From contig CALYLW010000282.1 of NCBI GenBank assembly GCA_944989445.1, forward strand, positions 558,001 through 622,000: DNA of 64,000 bases, written 5' to 3'. The position numbers and the translations under genes were made by a program. A model generated the notes under the pieces. It worked only from the letters and a program-made list of their open reading frames with translations, did no database searches and was not told the DNA's origin. The stretch comes from Ampullaceana balthica (lineage: Eukaryota > Mollusca > Gastropoda > Lymnaeidae). Shown one piece after another: positions 1-12,143 of this stretch (positions are counted from its first letter, which is position 1; the number at the start of each line of letters is the position of its first letter).

Positions 1-422
1 TGATACGTTGGAAACCAAAAGAATGTGATGTGATAACTTTGAAACCAAAGGAATGTGATGTGATAAGTTAGAAACCAAAAGAATGTGATGTGATAAGTTA
101 GAAACCAAAAGAATGTGATGTGATAAGTTAGAAACCAAAAGAATGTGATGTGATAAGTTAGAAACCAAAAGAATGTGATGTGATAAGTTAGAAACCAAAA
201 GAATGTGATGTGATAAGTTAGAAACCAAAAGAATGTGATGTGATAAGTTAGAAACCAAAAAAATGTGAAGTGATAAGTTAGAAACCAAAAGAATGTGATG
301 TGATAAGTTAGAAACCAAAAGAATGTGATGTGATAAGTTAGAAACCAAAAGAATGTGATGTGATAAGTTAGAAACCAAAAGAATGTAATGTGATAAGTTA
401 GAAACCAAAAGAATGTGATGTG
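1..422. repeat. Minisatellite, 30-bp unit, about 14 copies
   Basis: Unit core is tgataagttagaaaccaaaa followed by gaatgtgatg. The first two copies diverge and the rest are nearly identical. The array runs off the left edge of the window, so its true length is unknown. Confidence 0.97.
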
Positions 423-520
423 TTAGAAGACTGTATGTCGACGTTGATGTAAACTCTAGACGTTGAAGAAGAAAGTATGGTGGTGATAATGATTAACAAT
501 TTCTTATGCATTGATAGCAC

Positions 521-1421
521 TATGCTGTCTTAGTGCCGACTATACAGGTTGTCCTATTATTAGTGCCGACTATACAGGTTGTCCTATTATTAGTGCCGAC
601 TATACAGGTTGTCCTATTATTAGTGCCGACTATACAGGTTGTCCTAATATTAGTGCCGACTATACAGGTTGTCCTATTATTAGTGCCGACTATACAGGTT
701 GTCCTATTATTAGTGCCGACTATACAGGTTGTCCTATTATTAGTGCCGACTATACAGGTTGTCCTAATATTAGTGCCGACTATACAGGTTGTCCTATTAT
801 TAGTGCCGACTATACAGGTTGTCCTATTATTAGTGCCGACCATACAGGTTGTCCTATTATTAGTGCCGACTATACAGGTTGTCCTATTATTAGTGCCGAC
901 TATACAGGTTGTCCTATTATTAGTGCCGACTATACAGGTTGTCCTATTATTAGTGCCGACTATACAGGTTGTCCTATTATTAGTGCCGACTATACAGGTT
1001 GTCCTATTATTAGTGCCGACTATACAGGTTGTCCTATTATTAGTGCCGACTATACAGGTTGTCCTATTATTAGTGCCGACTATACAGGTTGTCCTATTAT
1101 TAGTGTCGACTATACAGGTTGTCCTATTATTAGTGCCGACTATACAGGTTGTCCTATTATTAGTGCCGACTATACAGGTTGTCCTATTATTAGTGCCGAC
1201 TATACAGGTTGTCCTATTATTAGTGTCGACTATACAGGTTGTCCTATTATTAGTGCCGACTATACAGGTTGTCCTATTATTAGTGCTGACTATACAGGTT
1301 GTCCTATTATTAGTGCCGACTATACAGGTTGTCCTATTATTAGTGCCGAGTATACAGGTTGTCCTATTATTAGTGCCGACTATACAGGTTGTCCTATTAT
1401 TAGTGCCGACTATACAGGTTA
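521..1421. repeat. Minisatellite, 30-bp unit, about 30 copies (first block)
   Basis: Unit core is tagtgccgactatacaggtt plus gtcctattat. Because 30 is divisible by 3 and the unit lacks stops in several frames, long open frames arise on both strands, for instance a decapeptide repeat ISADYTGCPI. These are repeat artefacts. The same family resumes at 1711 after an insertion. Confidence 0.97.
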
Positions 1422-1710
1422 TCTTATCTTATCTTATGTTTACAGACGCTCCTTCTATACAGAAGATAATTGCGTCCTACGCTTATCTATGGTTTGTGTT
1501 TAGTCCTGCATTTTTATTAGAGATTTAAATGTTGATAAAGTGTTGGTTTTCCTGGATTCTTCAGGCAACCCATTCCACGCCCGAATTCCGGACGGGAAGA
1601 AGGAAAACTTGTATGTGTTTGTTCTTGCATACGGAATAAGAAAGGTGTTTTTATCCTTATGTCTATCTGAGGGTTGTATTAAGTTATCTTTGTGTTGTAT
1701 TTCTAAATTA
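1422..1710 (-). repeat. SINE-tail-like insertion splitting a minisatellite
   Basis: This non-repetitive segment separates two blocks of one minisatellite. It begins with short cttat repeats and then contains cagacgctccttctatacag, almost identical to sequence at about 15538-15560 in the tail of the tRNA-derived SINE. It is probably a SINE tail, or the LINE tail that SINE uses, on the minus strand. No tRNA-like head is visible here. Confidence 0.5.
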
Positions 1711-2412
1711 GGTTGTCCTATTATTAGTGCCGACCATACAGGTTGTCCTATTATTAGTGCCGACCATACAGGTTGTCCTATTATTAGTGCCGACCATACA
1801 GGTTGTCCTATTATTAGTGCCGACCATACAGGTTGTCCTATTATTAGTGCCGACCATACAGGTTGTCCTATTATTAGTGCCGACCATACAGGTTGTCCTA
1901 TTATTAGTGCCGACTATACAGGTTGTCCTATTATTAGTGCCGACTATACAGGTTGTCCTATTATTAGTGCCGACTATACAGGTTGTCCTTTTATTAGTGC
2001 CGGCTATACAGGTTGTCCTATTATTAGTGCCGACTATACAGGTTGTCCTATTATTAGTGCCGACTATACAGGTTGTCCTATTATTAGTGCCGACTATACA
2101 GGTTGTCCTATTATTAGTGCCGACTATACAGGTTGTCCTATTATTAGTGCCGACTATACAGGTTGTCCTATTATTAGTGCCGACTATACAGGTTGTCCTA
2201 TTATTAGTGCCGACTATACAGGTTGTCCTATTATTAGTGCCGACTATACAGGTTGTCCTATTATTAGTGCCGACTATACAGGTTGTCCTATTATTAGTGC
2301 CGACTATACAGGTTGTCCTATTATTAGTGCCGACTATACAGGTTGTCCTATTATTAGTGCCGACTATACAGGTTGTCCTATTATTAGTGCCGACTATACA
2401 GGTTGTCCTATG
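1711..2412. repeat. Minisatellite, 30-bp unit, about 23 copies (second block)
   Basis: Same unit as 521-1421. The first units carry gaccatacag and later ones gactatacag, so variants are clustered by position, as expected from local unequal exchange. Confidence 0.96.
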
Positions 2413-2870
2413 CTGTCTTAGTGCCGACCATACAGGTTGTCCTATGCTGTCATAGTGCCGACCATACAGGTTGTCCTATGCTGTCTTAGTGCCGACTATA
2501 CAGGTTGTCCTATGCTGTCTTAGTGCCGACCATACAGGTTGTCCTATGCTGTCATAGTGCCGACCATACAGGTTGTCCTATGCTGTCTTAGTGCCGACCA
2601 TACAGGTTGTCCTATGCTGTCATAGTGCCGACCATACAGGTTGTCCTATGCTGTCTTAGTGCCGACTATACAGGTTGTCCTATTATTAATGCCAACTATA
2701 CAGGTTGTCCTATGCTGTCTTAGTGCCGACCATACAGGTTGTCCTATGCTGTCATAGTGCCGACCATACAGGTTGTCCTATGCTGTCATAGTGCCGACTA
2801 TACAGGTTGTCCTGTGCTGTCTTACTGCCGACCATAAGGGTTGTCCTATGCTGTCTTACACCAACCATAT
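2408..2870. repeat. Minisatellite, 34-bp variant of the preceding unit
   Basis: The 30-bp unit changes to a 34-bp form in which tattat is replaced by tatgctgtct. About 13 copies are present, decaying toward 2870. The same 34-bp form occurs once at 521-554, at the very start of the first block. Confidence 0.92.
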
Positions 2871-2880
2871 TGTTTGCCCT

Positions 2881-3331
2881 AGGGGCCTCCCATAAATGAC
2901 GTCATGCGATTTGCCCGATTTTTCATCCCCGCTAACCTAGTCACGCGTCGTCACAAAAATTTAGACCCCCCACCCCCTTTTCCAATATGAAATCATAAAT
3001 TTTTGCTCGCCCCCCCCCCTAAAAGCCGTATTTTCTATTTGAAAATAGCATGTTTCAAATCACTTTTTGTCATTGAAGTATATTTAGTGTGTGACTGCAC
3101 TCTAATATCGTAACACGCGTGAAGCCCCATGTTAAAGGTCGTTAAATAAATTATAGGCCATCAAATATTTTAGTAGACCTTTTATATAAAGTTGCGTGTT
3201 TTGATTTGACGTCACATTTTTTAAACACCCCCCTCCTACTTGTCACACATCGTCACAAATGTCTGAACCCCCCCCCCTCCCTCCCCCTTTTTTAGATGCG
3301 TGACGTCATTTATGTATGGTCAAGCCGGCCT
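2881..3331. mobile_element. MITE-like element with ATAAATGACGTCA termini
   Basis: The left end reads ggggcctcccataaatgacg. The right end, reverse-complemented, starts with GGCC and contains ATAAATGACGTCACGC. The element is flanked by TA on both sides and holds C-rich tracts but no coding sequence. A second copy starts near 63066 and shares internal sequence such as tgtttcaaatcacttttt. Confidence 0.7.
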
Positions 3332-3855
3332 AAGATGTCTTAGTGCTGACGTTACATTTTTTAAAAATATCTCAGTACTGTCAATATTGTTTGTACAATC
3401 ATTTCAGTACATTGTTACTAAAGATTATATTATAATTAATAATTTATATAATGGCTTTAATATTCTTTAAAAAAATTTTTTTTAAATGTTTGAAATTAAA
3501 AACAACAAAATAAAACATGTTCCCATTCCACGCAATTTTCCCTTCACATTAATTTGTTGTTAGAATTCACCCTGGAAGTGGAAGCCACAAGGACAAGACA
3601 CCAGATAAACTTGACAAACGAAATCAGCTGCGGAGTGCTGTACGGAATGACTTAATCAGCAATAACTGACCACATACCACAGCAGAGAAGACGTTTCTAT
3701 CTAGTGATTGGCAGGCCAGCTCAGTCCGGGAGGGACGAAGCGATATTTCTGCAGTTTGGTAAAAAGTCCTTGACCTTTCTTGATAAATGGAGACAGCACC
3801 GCAGATAGCAGAGGAGGAGTCACTGACACACCCAGAACCTGGGTGAGTAGATATT
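3332..3855. other. AT-rich spacer
   Basis: Unique sequence, AT-rich to about 3560. No gene, RNA or transposon end is recognised. Confidence 0.6.
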
Positions 3856-4815
3856 GAACATGGCAGTGGTGTGTATGATCTTGTTGGAACATGGCAATGG
3901 TGTGTATGATCTTGTTTGAACATGGCAGTGGTGTGTATGATCTTGTTGGAACATGGCAGTGGTATGTATGATCTTGCTGGAACATGACAGTGGTGTGTAT
4001 GATCTTGTTGGAACATGGCAGTGGTGTGTATGATCTTGTTGGAACATGGCAGTGGTGTGTATGATCTTGTTTGAACATGGCAGTGGTGTGTATGATCTTG
4101 TTGGAACATGGTCGTGGCGTGTATGATCTTGTTGGAACATTGTAGTGGTGTGTATGATCTTGTTGGAACATGACAGTGGTGTGTATGATCTTGTTTGAAC
4201 ATGACAGTGGTGTGTATGATCTTGTTTGAACATGACAGCGGTGTGTATGATCTTGTTTGAACATGGCAGTGGTGTGTATGATCTTGTTGGAACATGGTCG
4301 TGGCGTGTATGATCTTGTTGGAACAAGGCAGTGGTGTGTGCTCTTATTGGAACATGACAGTGGTGTGTATGATCTTGTTTGAACATGACAGTGGTGTGTA
4401 TGATCGTGTTGGAACATGACAGTGGTGTGTATGATCTTGTTGGAACATGACAGTGGTGTATATGATCTTGTTTGAACATGGCAGTGGTGTTTATGATCTT
4501 GTTGGAACATGGCAGTGGTGTGTATGATCTTGCTGGAACATGGCAGTGGTGTGTATGATCTTGTTGGAACATGGCAGTGGTGTGGATTATCTTGTTTGAA
4601 CATGGCAGTGGTGTGTGTGCTCTTGTTGGAACATGACAGTGGTGTGTATGATCTTGTTTGAACATGGCAGTGGTGTGTATGATCTTGTTGGAACAAGGCA
4701 GTGGTGTGTGCTCTTGTTGGAACATGGCAGTGGTGTGTATGATCTTGTTGGAACAAGGCAGTGGTGTATATGATCTTGTTGGAACAAGGCAGTGGTGTGC
4801 ATGCTCTGGTTTGTA
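3856..4815. repeat. Minisatellite, 31-bp unit, about 31 copies
   Basis: Unit core is catggcagtggtgtgtatga plus tcttgttggaa. A 31-bp unit cycles through all three frames every 93 bp, which produces long antisense open frames rich in His and Thr. These are not genes. Confidence 0.97.
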
Positions 4816-5397
4816 CATGCTACCTACATCTTTTCAAGAAAATAATAATCTATTTACGTGTACTAATTTCACTAACGTATTTTTGGGACTGATATGAGTT
4901 CACCTTGGTTAGTGGTTCTCGCACTACCTCTAAGGCAGGGCGCATATTTCTTAGCAGTTTCACAGTGGGACTTTGCATAAATTGAATAAAGCATACATGT
5001 AATGATTTTATATTTTCTCTAAATTAACATTATCTTTTAACTAATAATATGCACTATTGATTATAGAAATTGAAGGGTGTTAATCGGTGTTGTTTTGAGA
5101 ACCACTAATCTTGTTTTAGGGTAGCGTCGCCAAAAGGGTTGATATGGTGTTTATGGGTTAATACGTACTTGCTAAGTCAGGCCTTGGAAGTGTCGGTTAT
5201 TCAGTGATGCTCAATCTGTTGATGGGCACAATGCTTCATCATGATAGCTGGGTAATTTTATCATTGGAAATACGGTATACCTCAGAATATTTTAGCACTG
5301 GCTCCAGTTACAATCACCAGGGTCAAGGACCTTTGAGTCTAAACTACTCTTTATCCCTTAACCGTGGCGGATATATTCTAGCGTACTCAATACCCAG
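4816..5397. other. Unique spacer
   Basis: No convincing exon, RNA gene or repeat is visible. The 3' fragment of a LINE begins directly after it. Confidence 0.5.
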
Positions 5398-5655
5398 GCT
5401 GCGACATGATAGTCTGACAAAAATTATCCTTCAACTTCAAGGCACCGTAGAAGTGGGCCGGCGAAGAGGTCGACAGCAGAAAAGGTGACTTGACAACATA
5501 AAAGATTGGTCAGTGCTGAGGTGGAATGAATTACTGGCCGCCGCTCCAGATGGCGAAAGTGGAGATCGTTATGTGTTGATGTGTCCATGCGCTCCCCACA
5601 ACGGCCGCAACGGTCACGGGACTGGTGATGATGATGATGCTGTTGATGACTCAAT
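5398..5655 (+). pseudogene. LINE 3'-end fragment (RT C-terminal region)
   Basis: The translation contains HDSLTKIILQ, then GTVEVGRRRGRQQKR, then after a stop DNIKDW and ELLAAA. These match the C-terminus of the LINE copy ending near 54290 (HDTLTKIILQ, GTVEGGRRRGRQRK, ELLAAA). Both copies end in a run of gatgatgatg. This is a 5'-truncated, stop-containing insertion of the same family, as is typical of target-primed reverse transcription. Confidence 0.85.
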
Positions 5656-5871
5656 ACTCACCTCACACACACACACATACTATATCCCCCTCTTCCATCT
5701 TTGCTGTACATGTTATACTAATTTTGTTATTTGTGTTTTAGACGTTTCTTGAGAGCTTTTTTTTTAGTCCATCGCTTTTTGGGTTAGTCAGATGAAGAAT
5801 ATACTCGCTTTCTTTGACACTATATCTTTAGAAATGTATAAAAGATGGAGTTAGAACCGTTGTTTAGATAA

Positions 5872-6085
5872 CTTGCAAAGTTTTGTTCCTTGTGATAAGT
5901 TGTACAGTTTTGTTCCTTGTGATAAGTTGCACAGTTGTGTTCATTGTGATAAGTTGCACAGTTTTGTTCCTTGTGATAAGTTGCACAGTTTTGTTCCTTG
6001 TGATAAGTTGCACAGTTTTGTTCCTTGTGATAAGTTGCACAGCTTTGTTTCGTTGTGACGAGTTGCACAGTTTTGTTTCGTTGTT
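5872..6085. repeat. Minisatellite, 27-bp unit, about 8 copies
   Basis: Unit core is gttttgttccttgtgataag plus ttgcaca. Copies at the right end diverge (cgttgtgacgag). Confidence 0.95.
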
Positions 6086-6198
6086 GAATCGAGTTTTACC
6101 TTGAACGTCTGAGTCTGTTGTAGATCTGCAAAAAACTTGTCAGCAGTTGTCTGTCTTTAATGGATGCAGTATGGGATCATTCTTGAGTCTCACGTTGT

Positions 6199-6735
6199 GT
6201 GACGTCACGTGGACAGTTTGATGTTTGTGTGTCGTCGCGTGGACAGTTTGATGTTTGTGTGTCGTCGCGTGACAGTTTGATGTTTGTGTGTCGTCGCGTG
6301 GACAGTTTGATGTTTGTGTGTCGTCGCGTGGACAGTTTGATGTTTGTGTGTCGTCACGTGGACAGTTTGATGTTTGTGTGTCGTCGCGTGGACAGTTTGT
6401 GTGTCGTCGCGTGGACAGTTTGCTGTTTGTGTGTCGTCACGTGGACAGTTTGATGTTTGTGTGTCGTCGCGTGGACAGTTTGATGTTTGTGTCGTCGCGT
6501 GGACAGTTTGATGTTTGTGTGTCGTCACGTGGACAGTTTGATGTTTGTGTGTCGTCGCGTGGACAGTTTGATGTTTGTGTGTCGTCGCGTGTACAGTTTG
6601 ATGTTTCTTGAGTTGTAAGTTGTGTGTCGTCGCGTTGACAGTTTGATGTGTCTTGAGTCACACGTTGTGTCGTCCCGTGGACAGTTTGATGTTTCTTGAG
6701 TCACACGTTGTGTCGTACTGTGGACAGTTTGCTGT
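6199..6735. repeat. Minisatellite, 30-bp unit, about 14 clear copies and a degenerate right flank
   Basis: Unit core is gtcgtcgcgtggacagtttg plus atgtttgtgt. Some units are shortened. Copies beyond 6600 carry ttgagtcacacgttgtg inserts. Confidence 0.95.
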
Positions 6736-7442
6736 TACTTGACTTGTAAGTTGTTCCATTTCTTCTTCCAATATAATTATGGATTGTTATGTTTGAGCAA
6801 ATACAAGAACGATTACTTTTCTAGCAGACGTTTGAGTCTGTCATGAATCCCGTCCTACCCCCTTCCCTCATACATTTGTACTCTTGTCATTGCTATTTGC
6901 ATCTGAGATGATCACCTATCACCATAGCAACAAAAAGGCAAATAATTTCAGCTGTTAGAGGTAACTCCATATTTAGTAGCTTCCCCGTGCAATAGTTGAG
7001 TGCTCTCCCTTGACTGGGTGCGGGTGACCGTGTTACACCCGTGTAACTGTACATATCCGGCTGTGTAGCTAAATGATGCTGCAGGGAATTTGAAACGGGA
7101 CGATCCCTTGTGACGTCATCTATTTCTACAAGCAAACTAAGCACTCCAACTTGTGAAATAGCACTGAAAGGAAAAGGTGTTCCATTCTTTCTTACATATT
7201 GAAGGACACACCATCAATGTTGAAGTATTCTAGTTGGGAAGAATCCGGGAAGATACATGGCAATAAATGTTTCTGAAAAATTTAAAATATATGATTTTTA
7301 AATGCTTGAAACAAATATTTTAATTTACTTTGTCTCAAACTTGTATTAATTGTTTTACACACACACACACACACGCACGCACGCACACATTTATATATAT
7401 ATTTTTTAAAATCGTTTTTAAAGATTTCCCCGTGTAAATTGT
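6736..7442. other. Unique spacer
   Basis: Contains a short (CA)n tract near 7360-7385 and AT-rich sequence. No gene is recognised. Confidence 0.5.
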
Positions 7443-7638
7443 GTTATCATGTCTACGTGTCTGGTACACAACTAGCCTGGTACAGTTGTGTTATCTTGTC
7501 TACGTGTCTGGTACACAACTAGCCTGGTACAGTTGTGTTATCTTGTCTACGTGTCTGGTACACAACTAGCCTGGTACAGTTGTGTTATCATGTCTACGTG
7601 TCTGGTACATAAATAGCCTGGTACAGTTGTGTTATCAT
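7443..7638. repeat. Minisatellite, 47-bp unit, about 4 copies
   Basis: Unit starts gttatcttgtctacgtgtct. Copies start at 7443, 7490, 7537 and 7584, an exact 47-bp spacing. Confidence 0.95.
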
Positions 7639-7653
7639 TACAATGCCCCCCCA

Positions 7654-8022
7654 AAGGCTCATGTTTACAATGGCTCCCCTACCAATGGCTTATATTTACA
7701 ATGGCTCTCTTCAATGGCTTATATTTACAATGGCTCACCCTCATTGGCTCATGTTTACAATGGCTCCCCCAAAATGGCTCATGTTTACAATGGCTCCCCC
7801 CCAATGGCTCATGTTTACAATGGCTCCACCAATGGCTTATATTTACAATGGCTCTCTTCAATGGCTTACATTTACAATGGCTCACCCCCAAATGGCTCAT
7901 GTTTAAAATGGCTCCCCCAATGGCTCATGTTTACAATGGCTCAACCAATGGCTCATGTTTACAATGGCTCCACCAATGGCTCATGTTTACAATGGCTCCA
8001 CCAATGGCTCGTGTTTACAATG
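7654..8022. repeat. Irregular minisatellite with 24-31 bp units
   Basis: Built on caatggctcatgtttacaat with spacers of differing length and alternating cttatattt and ctcatgttt variants, about 14 units. The irregular spacing distinguishes it from the other arrays. Confidence 0.92.
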
Positions 8023-8520
8023 ACCTACAGTTGACAAACAAAAGATAATCCTGCAGATGATGATATATTTCCCTAATCTCATCGAAGTGGATTAAATCCA
8101 CGTGATTCAACAACAGATTTTAATTTTGACGTCATCAAGTCCAAGCAGACTTCAAACGTAATTCAGGGATCCTCGGCCTTATGGCGCTCGTACACCACAG
8201 TGGGGTCGATGTTTGGCCATTGGCTTTCAAAGTAACCATCCACACGTTTTTGGAACCGTTGAACTGTGTGTGGGTGTGGGTGGGGTTAGGGGTGGTTGGA
8301 CCACAGATGTCGCCACTGCAGCTCTCTCAAGATCTCGTTATCTCAGCTGTACACCAGGCGAGTCACGGAGAGCAAAGACTCGATCGACCAATAATTATAA
8401 TAATAGTGTCTAGAAATAATGTTACGTTTGAAGTTGAAAAGACGGGAATTTAAATTTTTTTAATAAAAAATCGTATTTGAGAAAGATAAAAAGCCTGTTT
8501 AAAAAAGGAAAATAAAAAAA
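8023..8520. other. Unique spacer
   Basis: No gene recognised. A short open frame here lacks homology that I can see. Confidence 0.45.
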
Positions 8521-10050
8521 CCCCGTAAAAAACCAAGTTTTTGACTATAAATCCTTTATGTACGAGACAAAACTAAAAGAATGTTCATTATAATACGCAG
8601 CGCAAGACCATACAGAAATACAAAATTGTAGTTGTGTCGTAAAACATGTTTAATATAATGCGCACCGATCAGGAATATGTTTATAAAAAGTGTTGTCAGT
8701 AAAATACGCACCTTATTGCGCGACAGAAAGGTCGTTCAATATAATACGCACCGCGACACTCTATCTCAAAAAATAACATGATACATAGAGAAAATAAGAA
8801 AAACCCGTAAAAAACCAAGTTTTTGACTATAAATCCTTTATGTACGAGAAGTAACTAAAAGAATGTTCATTATAATACGCAGCGCCAGACCATCCAGAAA
8901 TACAAAATTGAAGTTGTGTCGTAAAACATGTTTAATATAATACGCACCGATCAGGAATATGTTTATAAAAAGAGCTGTCAATAAAATACGCACCTTATTG
9001 CGCGACAGAAAGGTTGTTCAATATAATACGCACCGCGACGCTCTATCTCAAAAAATAGCATGATACATAGGATTAAAAAAAATAATCTAAAAAATCAATA
9101 ATTTAATTACGGTACATGCGATCGATCTGAAATTTTGATACATTGTTTTTATCATCGGTACGAAACTGCCTGCAAAATTTCAGCTCGCTATCTTGCGAGC
9201 AAGTGGGTTAAAAATCGATCAAAAGTTTTGGCGACAAGCAAGCAAGCAAGCAAGCAAGCAAGGTCGGTCGGTCGGCCGCAGACACCACGAGTTAATATAA
9301 AGGATTTAATAAGAAAAACCCGTAAAAAACCAAGTTTTTGACTATAAATCCTTTATGTACGAGAAGTAACTAAAAGAATGTTCATTATAATACGCAGCGC
9401 CAGACCATCCAGAAATACAAAATTGAAGTTGTGTCGTAAAACATGTTTAATATAATACGCACCGATCAGGAATATGTTTATAAAAAGAGCTGTCAATAAA
9501 ATACGCACCTTATTGCGCGACAGAAAGGTTGTTCAATATAATACGCACCGCGACGCTCTATCTCAAAAAATAGCATGATACATAGGATTAAAAAAAATAA
9601 TCTAAAAAATCAATAATTTAATTACGGTACATGCGATCGATCTGAAATTTTGATACATTGTTTTTATCATCGGTACGAAACTGCCTGCAAAATTTCAGCT
9701 CGCTATCTTGCGAGCAAGTGGGTTAAAAATCGATCAAAAGTTTTGGCGACAAGCAAGCAAGCAAGCAAGCAAGCAAGGTCGGTCGGTCGGCCGCAGACAC
9801 CACGAGTTAATATAAAGGATTTAAAAAGAGATAAATAAAATAATCTATAAAATAAATAATTTAATTACGGTACATGCGATCGATCTGAATTTTTGATACA
9901 TAGTTTTTATCATCGCCACCAAACTGCCTGCTAAATTTCAGCTCGTTAGCTTACGAGGAAGTGGGTTAAAAATCGATCCAAAGTTTTGGCGACAAGAAAT
10001 CAAGCAAGCAAGCAACCAGACACCACGAGTTAATATAAAGGATTTAAAAA
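8521..10050. repeat. Compound 515-bp satellite with two half-units
   Basis: Two nearly identical 515-bp copies (about 8804-9318 and 9319-9833) are flanked by a copy of only the first half (8521-8803) and a copy of only the second half (9834-10050). The first half carries several ttataatacgca or aataatacgcacc motifs. The second half carries a gatcgatctgaa segment and a (caag)n tract ending in ggtcggtcggtcgg. The identical 60-odd-residue open frames in each copy are satellite artefacts. The element type is not recognised. Confidence 0.9.
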
Positions 10051-10194
10051 CAACCAGGTGCACTTTGTTCTGATGGGAACCTTCCGACTACCGCGCCCCC
10101 TGTCTGAATGTTGTTAGAAACAAGCAGAAGATAGACCTGAAGGTATGACGTCATAGCAATGACACGTCTATTCTTTTAAGGATATACTCGGGAT

Positions 10195-10410
10195 ATATCG
10201 AGATATACTGGGGATATACTCGAGATATACTGGGAATATACTCGGAATATTCTGGGGATATAGACTACTGGGGATATAGACTACTGGGGATATAGACTAC
10301 TGGGGATATAGACTACTGGGGATATAGACTACTGGGGATATAGACTACTGGGGATATAGACTACTGGGGATATAGACTACTGGGGATATAGACTACTGGG
10401 GATATACTCA
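10195..10410. repeat. Minisatellite, 16-bp unit, about 10 copies
   Basis: Unit is actactggggatatag. To the left it grades into a looser set of gggatatactcgagatatac motifs from 10195. Confidence 0.95.
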
Positions 10411-10609
10411 TACATTATTTGGAGGCCAGTTGGTTTGTTATTTTTCAACGTTGATACTGAATAAAACTATTTCATCAATACATGGGTAACATTTGTAAAA
10501 CTTTCTTACTAGATATATAAATATAGTTATTTTCAAAAAACAAAACAAAAATTAAATTAAAAACATGCTTTAATAATTAGTTAACTTTTATACTGAATAT
10601 AGTGATTTA

Positions 10610-11055
10610 ACCATCAGTTTGATGGTGATGGTATCTTTAACCGTCAGTTTGATGGTGATGGTATCTTTAACCGTCAGTTTGATGGTGATGGTATCTTTAA
10701 CCGTCAGTTTGATGGTGATGGTATCTTTAACCATCAGTTTGATGGTGATGGTATCTTTAACCGTCAGTTTGATGGTGATGGTATCTTTAACCGTCAGTTT
10801 GATGGTGATGGTATCTTTAACCGTCAGTTTGATGGTGATGGTATCTTGAACCGTCAGTTTGATGGTGATGGTATCTTTAACCGTCAGTTTGATGGTGATG
10901 GTATCTTTAACCGTCAGTTTGATGGTGATTGTATCTTGAACCGTCAGTTTGATGGTGATGGTATCTTTAACCGTCAGTTTGATGGTGATGGTATCTTTAA
11001 CCGTCAGTTTGATGGTGATGGTATCTTAAACCGTCAGTTTGATGGTGATGGTCAA
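10610..11055. repeat. Minisatellite, 30-bp unit, about 15 copies
   Basis: Unit core is gatggtgatggtatctttaa plus ccgtcagttt. Nearly homogeneous, with sporadic t/g changes at tttaa/ttgaa. Confidence 0.97.
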
Positions 11056-11322
11056 GTCCAATAATATAACAGCTGGTGGTTTGCTTACTTCCGGTCTTGC
11101 TGTCTTTCTTCTCTATTATTTTCTGGTTGGTCCGTTTCAATGGGACCGTTGGGGTAGGGTAGGGGCTAGGTAGAACGTTAAATATTTGAGGACCATCGGA
11201 AGTGGTGGATACTAATGGTTTAATGGGAGTGGTGTAGAGGCTAATGGGTCTCGGGGATTAGGCTTTATTACAACATTTTCTCCATTTAAACGAACTCTGA
11301 TGTTTATAGCCTCAATGTTTTT
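11056..11322. other. Unique spacer
   Basis: Nothing recognised. Confidence 0.4.
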
Positions 11323-11500
11323 AGGGCATTCATTCCATCATAGACATCTTTCTTTAATGCTATGTAACTGAAACATTACTAAGGGCATTCATTCCATCAT
11401 TGACATCTTTCTTTAATGCTATGTAACTGAAACATTACTAAGGGCATTCATTCCATCATTGACATCTTTCTGTCAAGCTATGTAACTGAAACATTACAAC
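11323..11500. repeat. Tandem repeat, 59-bp unit, 3 copies
   Basis: Units start agggcattcattccatcatt at 11323, 11382 and 11441. Confidence 0.93.
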
Positions 11501-11534
11501 ACTCAAAGATTTGAAACAAAAATATTCTTAATTT

Positions 11535-11642
11535 AAGGGTGTACCGGATTTCGACTCCGGCAAATCCGGAATCCGGCCGGATTTCACTTCACAAATCCGG
11601 CTCCGGTTTGATTTCAAAATTTTGAATCCCGTACATCCCTAA
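11535..11642. mobile_element. Short hAT-like MITE
   Basis: The left end agggtgtaccgga and the right end (reverse complement tagggatgtacggg) form imperfect terminal inverted repeats around an internal tccgg-rich segment of about 80 bp. No clear target-site duplication was found. Confidence 0.5.
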
Positions 11643-11716
11643 TTCTCATGAGCTTTGATAGATCCGTCTTCTAGACTACATTCCTGATTTTTGTTAACCC
11701 ATGCCACACATTTATT

Positions 11717-12143
11717 TCAGTAAATGTCATCTAGTAAGGCCATCTACTGCAGTAAGTGTCATCTGGTAAGGCCATCTACTGCAGTAAGTGTCATCTAGTA
11801 AGGCCATCTACTGCAGTAAGTGTCATCTAGTAAGGCCATCTACTGCAGTAAGTGTCATCTGGTAAGGCCATCTACTGCAGTAAGTGTCATCTAGTAAGGC
11901 CATCTACTGCAGTAAGTGTCATCTAGTAAGGCCATCTACTGCAGTAAGTGTCATCTAGTAAGGCCATCTACTGCAGTAAGTGTCATCTAGTAAGACCATC
12001 TACTGCAGTAAGTGTCATCTAGTAAGGCCATCTACTGCAGTAAGTGTCATCTAGTAAGGCCATCTACTGCAGTAAGTGTCATCTAGTAAGGCCATCTACT
12101 GCAGTAAGTGTCATCTAGTAAGGCCATCTACTGCAGTAAGTCC
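11717..12143. repeat. Minisatellite, 32-bp unit, about 13 copies
   Basis: Unit core is gtaagtgtcatctagtaagg plus ccatctactgca. Every unit contains GTAAGT, the consensus 5' splice-site sequence, on the + strand. Confidence 0.97.

Noticed and set aside
1..422. Possible CRISPR-like array
   Set aside because: Units are contiguous without unique spacers and the sequence is animal DNA. The same holds for every other array here.
511..2455. Long open frames with decapeptide repeats (ISADYTGCPI, PTIQVVLLLV) on + and a matching antisense frame
   Set aside because: The 30-bp unit has no stop in several frames, so all are open together. No splice or codon-usage evidence supports a protein.
3624..4818. 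His-rich open frames of up to 351 codons on the minus strand
   Set aside because: The 31-bp tandem unit is read in all three frames. Frames overlap each other equally and no start context or domain is present.
9135..9838. Two identical open frames of 62-68 codons (MIHCFYHRYETAC...)
   Set aside because: They are the same stretch of the two 515-bp satellite copies, and the Lys/Gln/Ala repeat comes from (CAAG)n.
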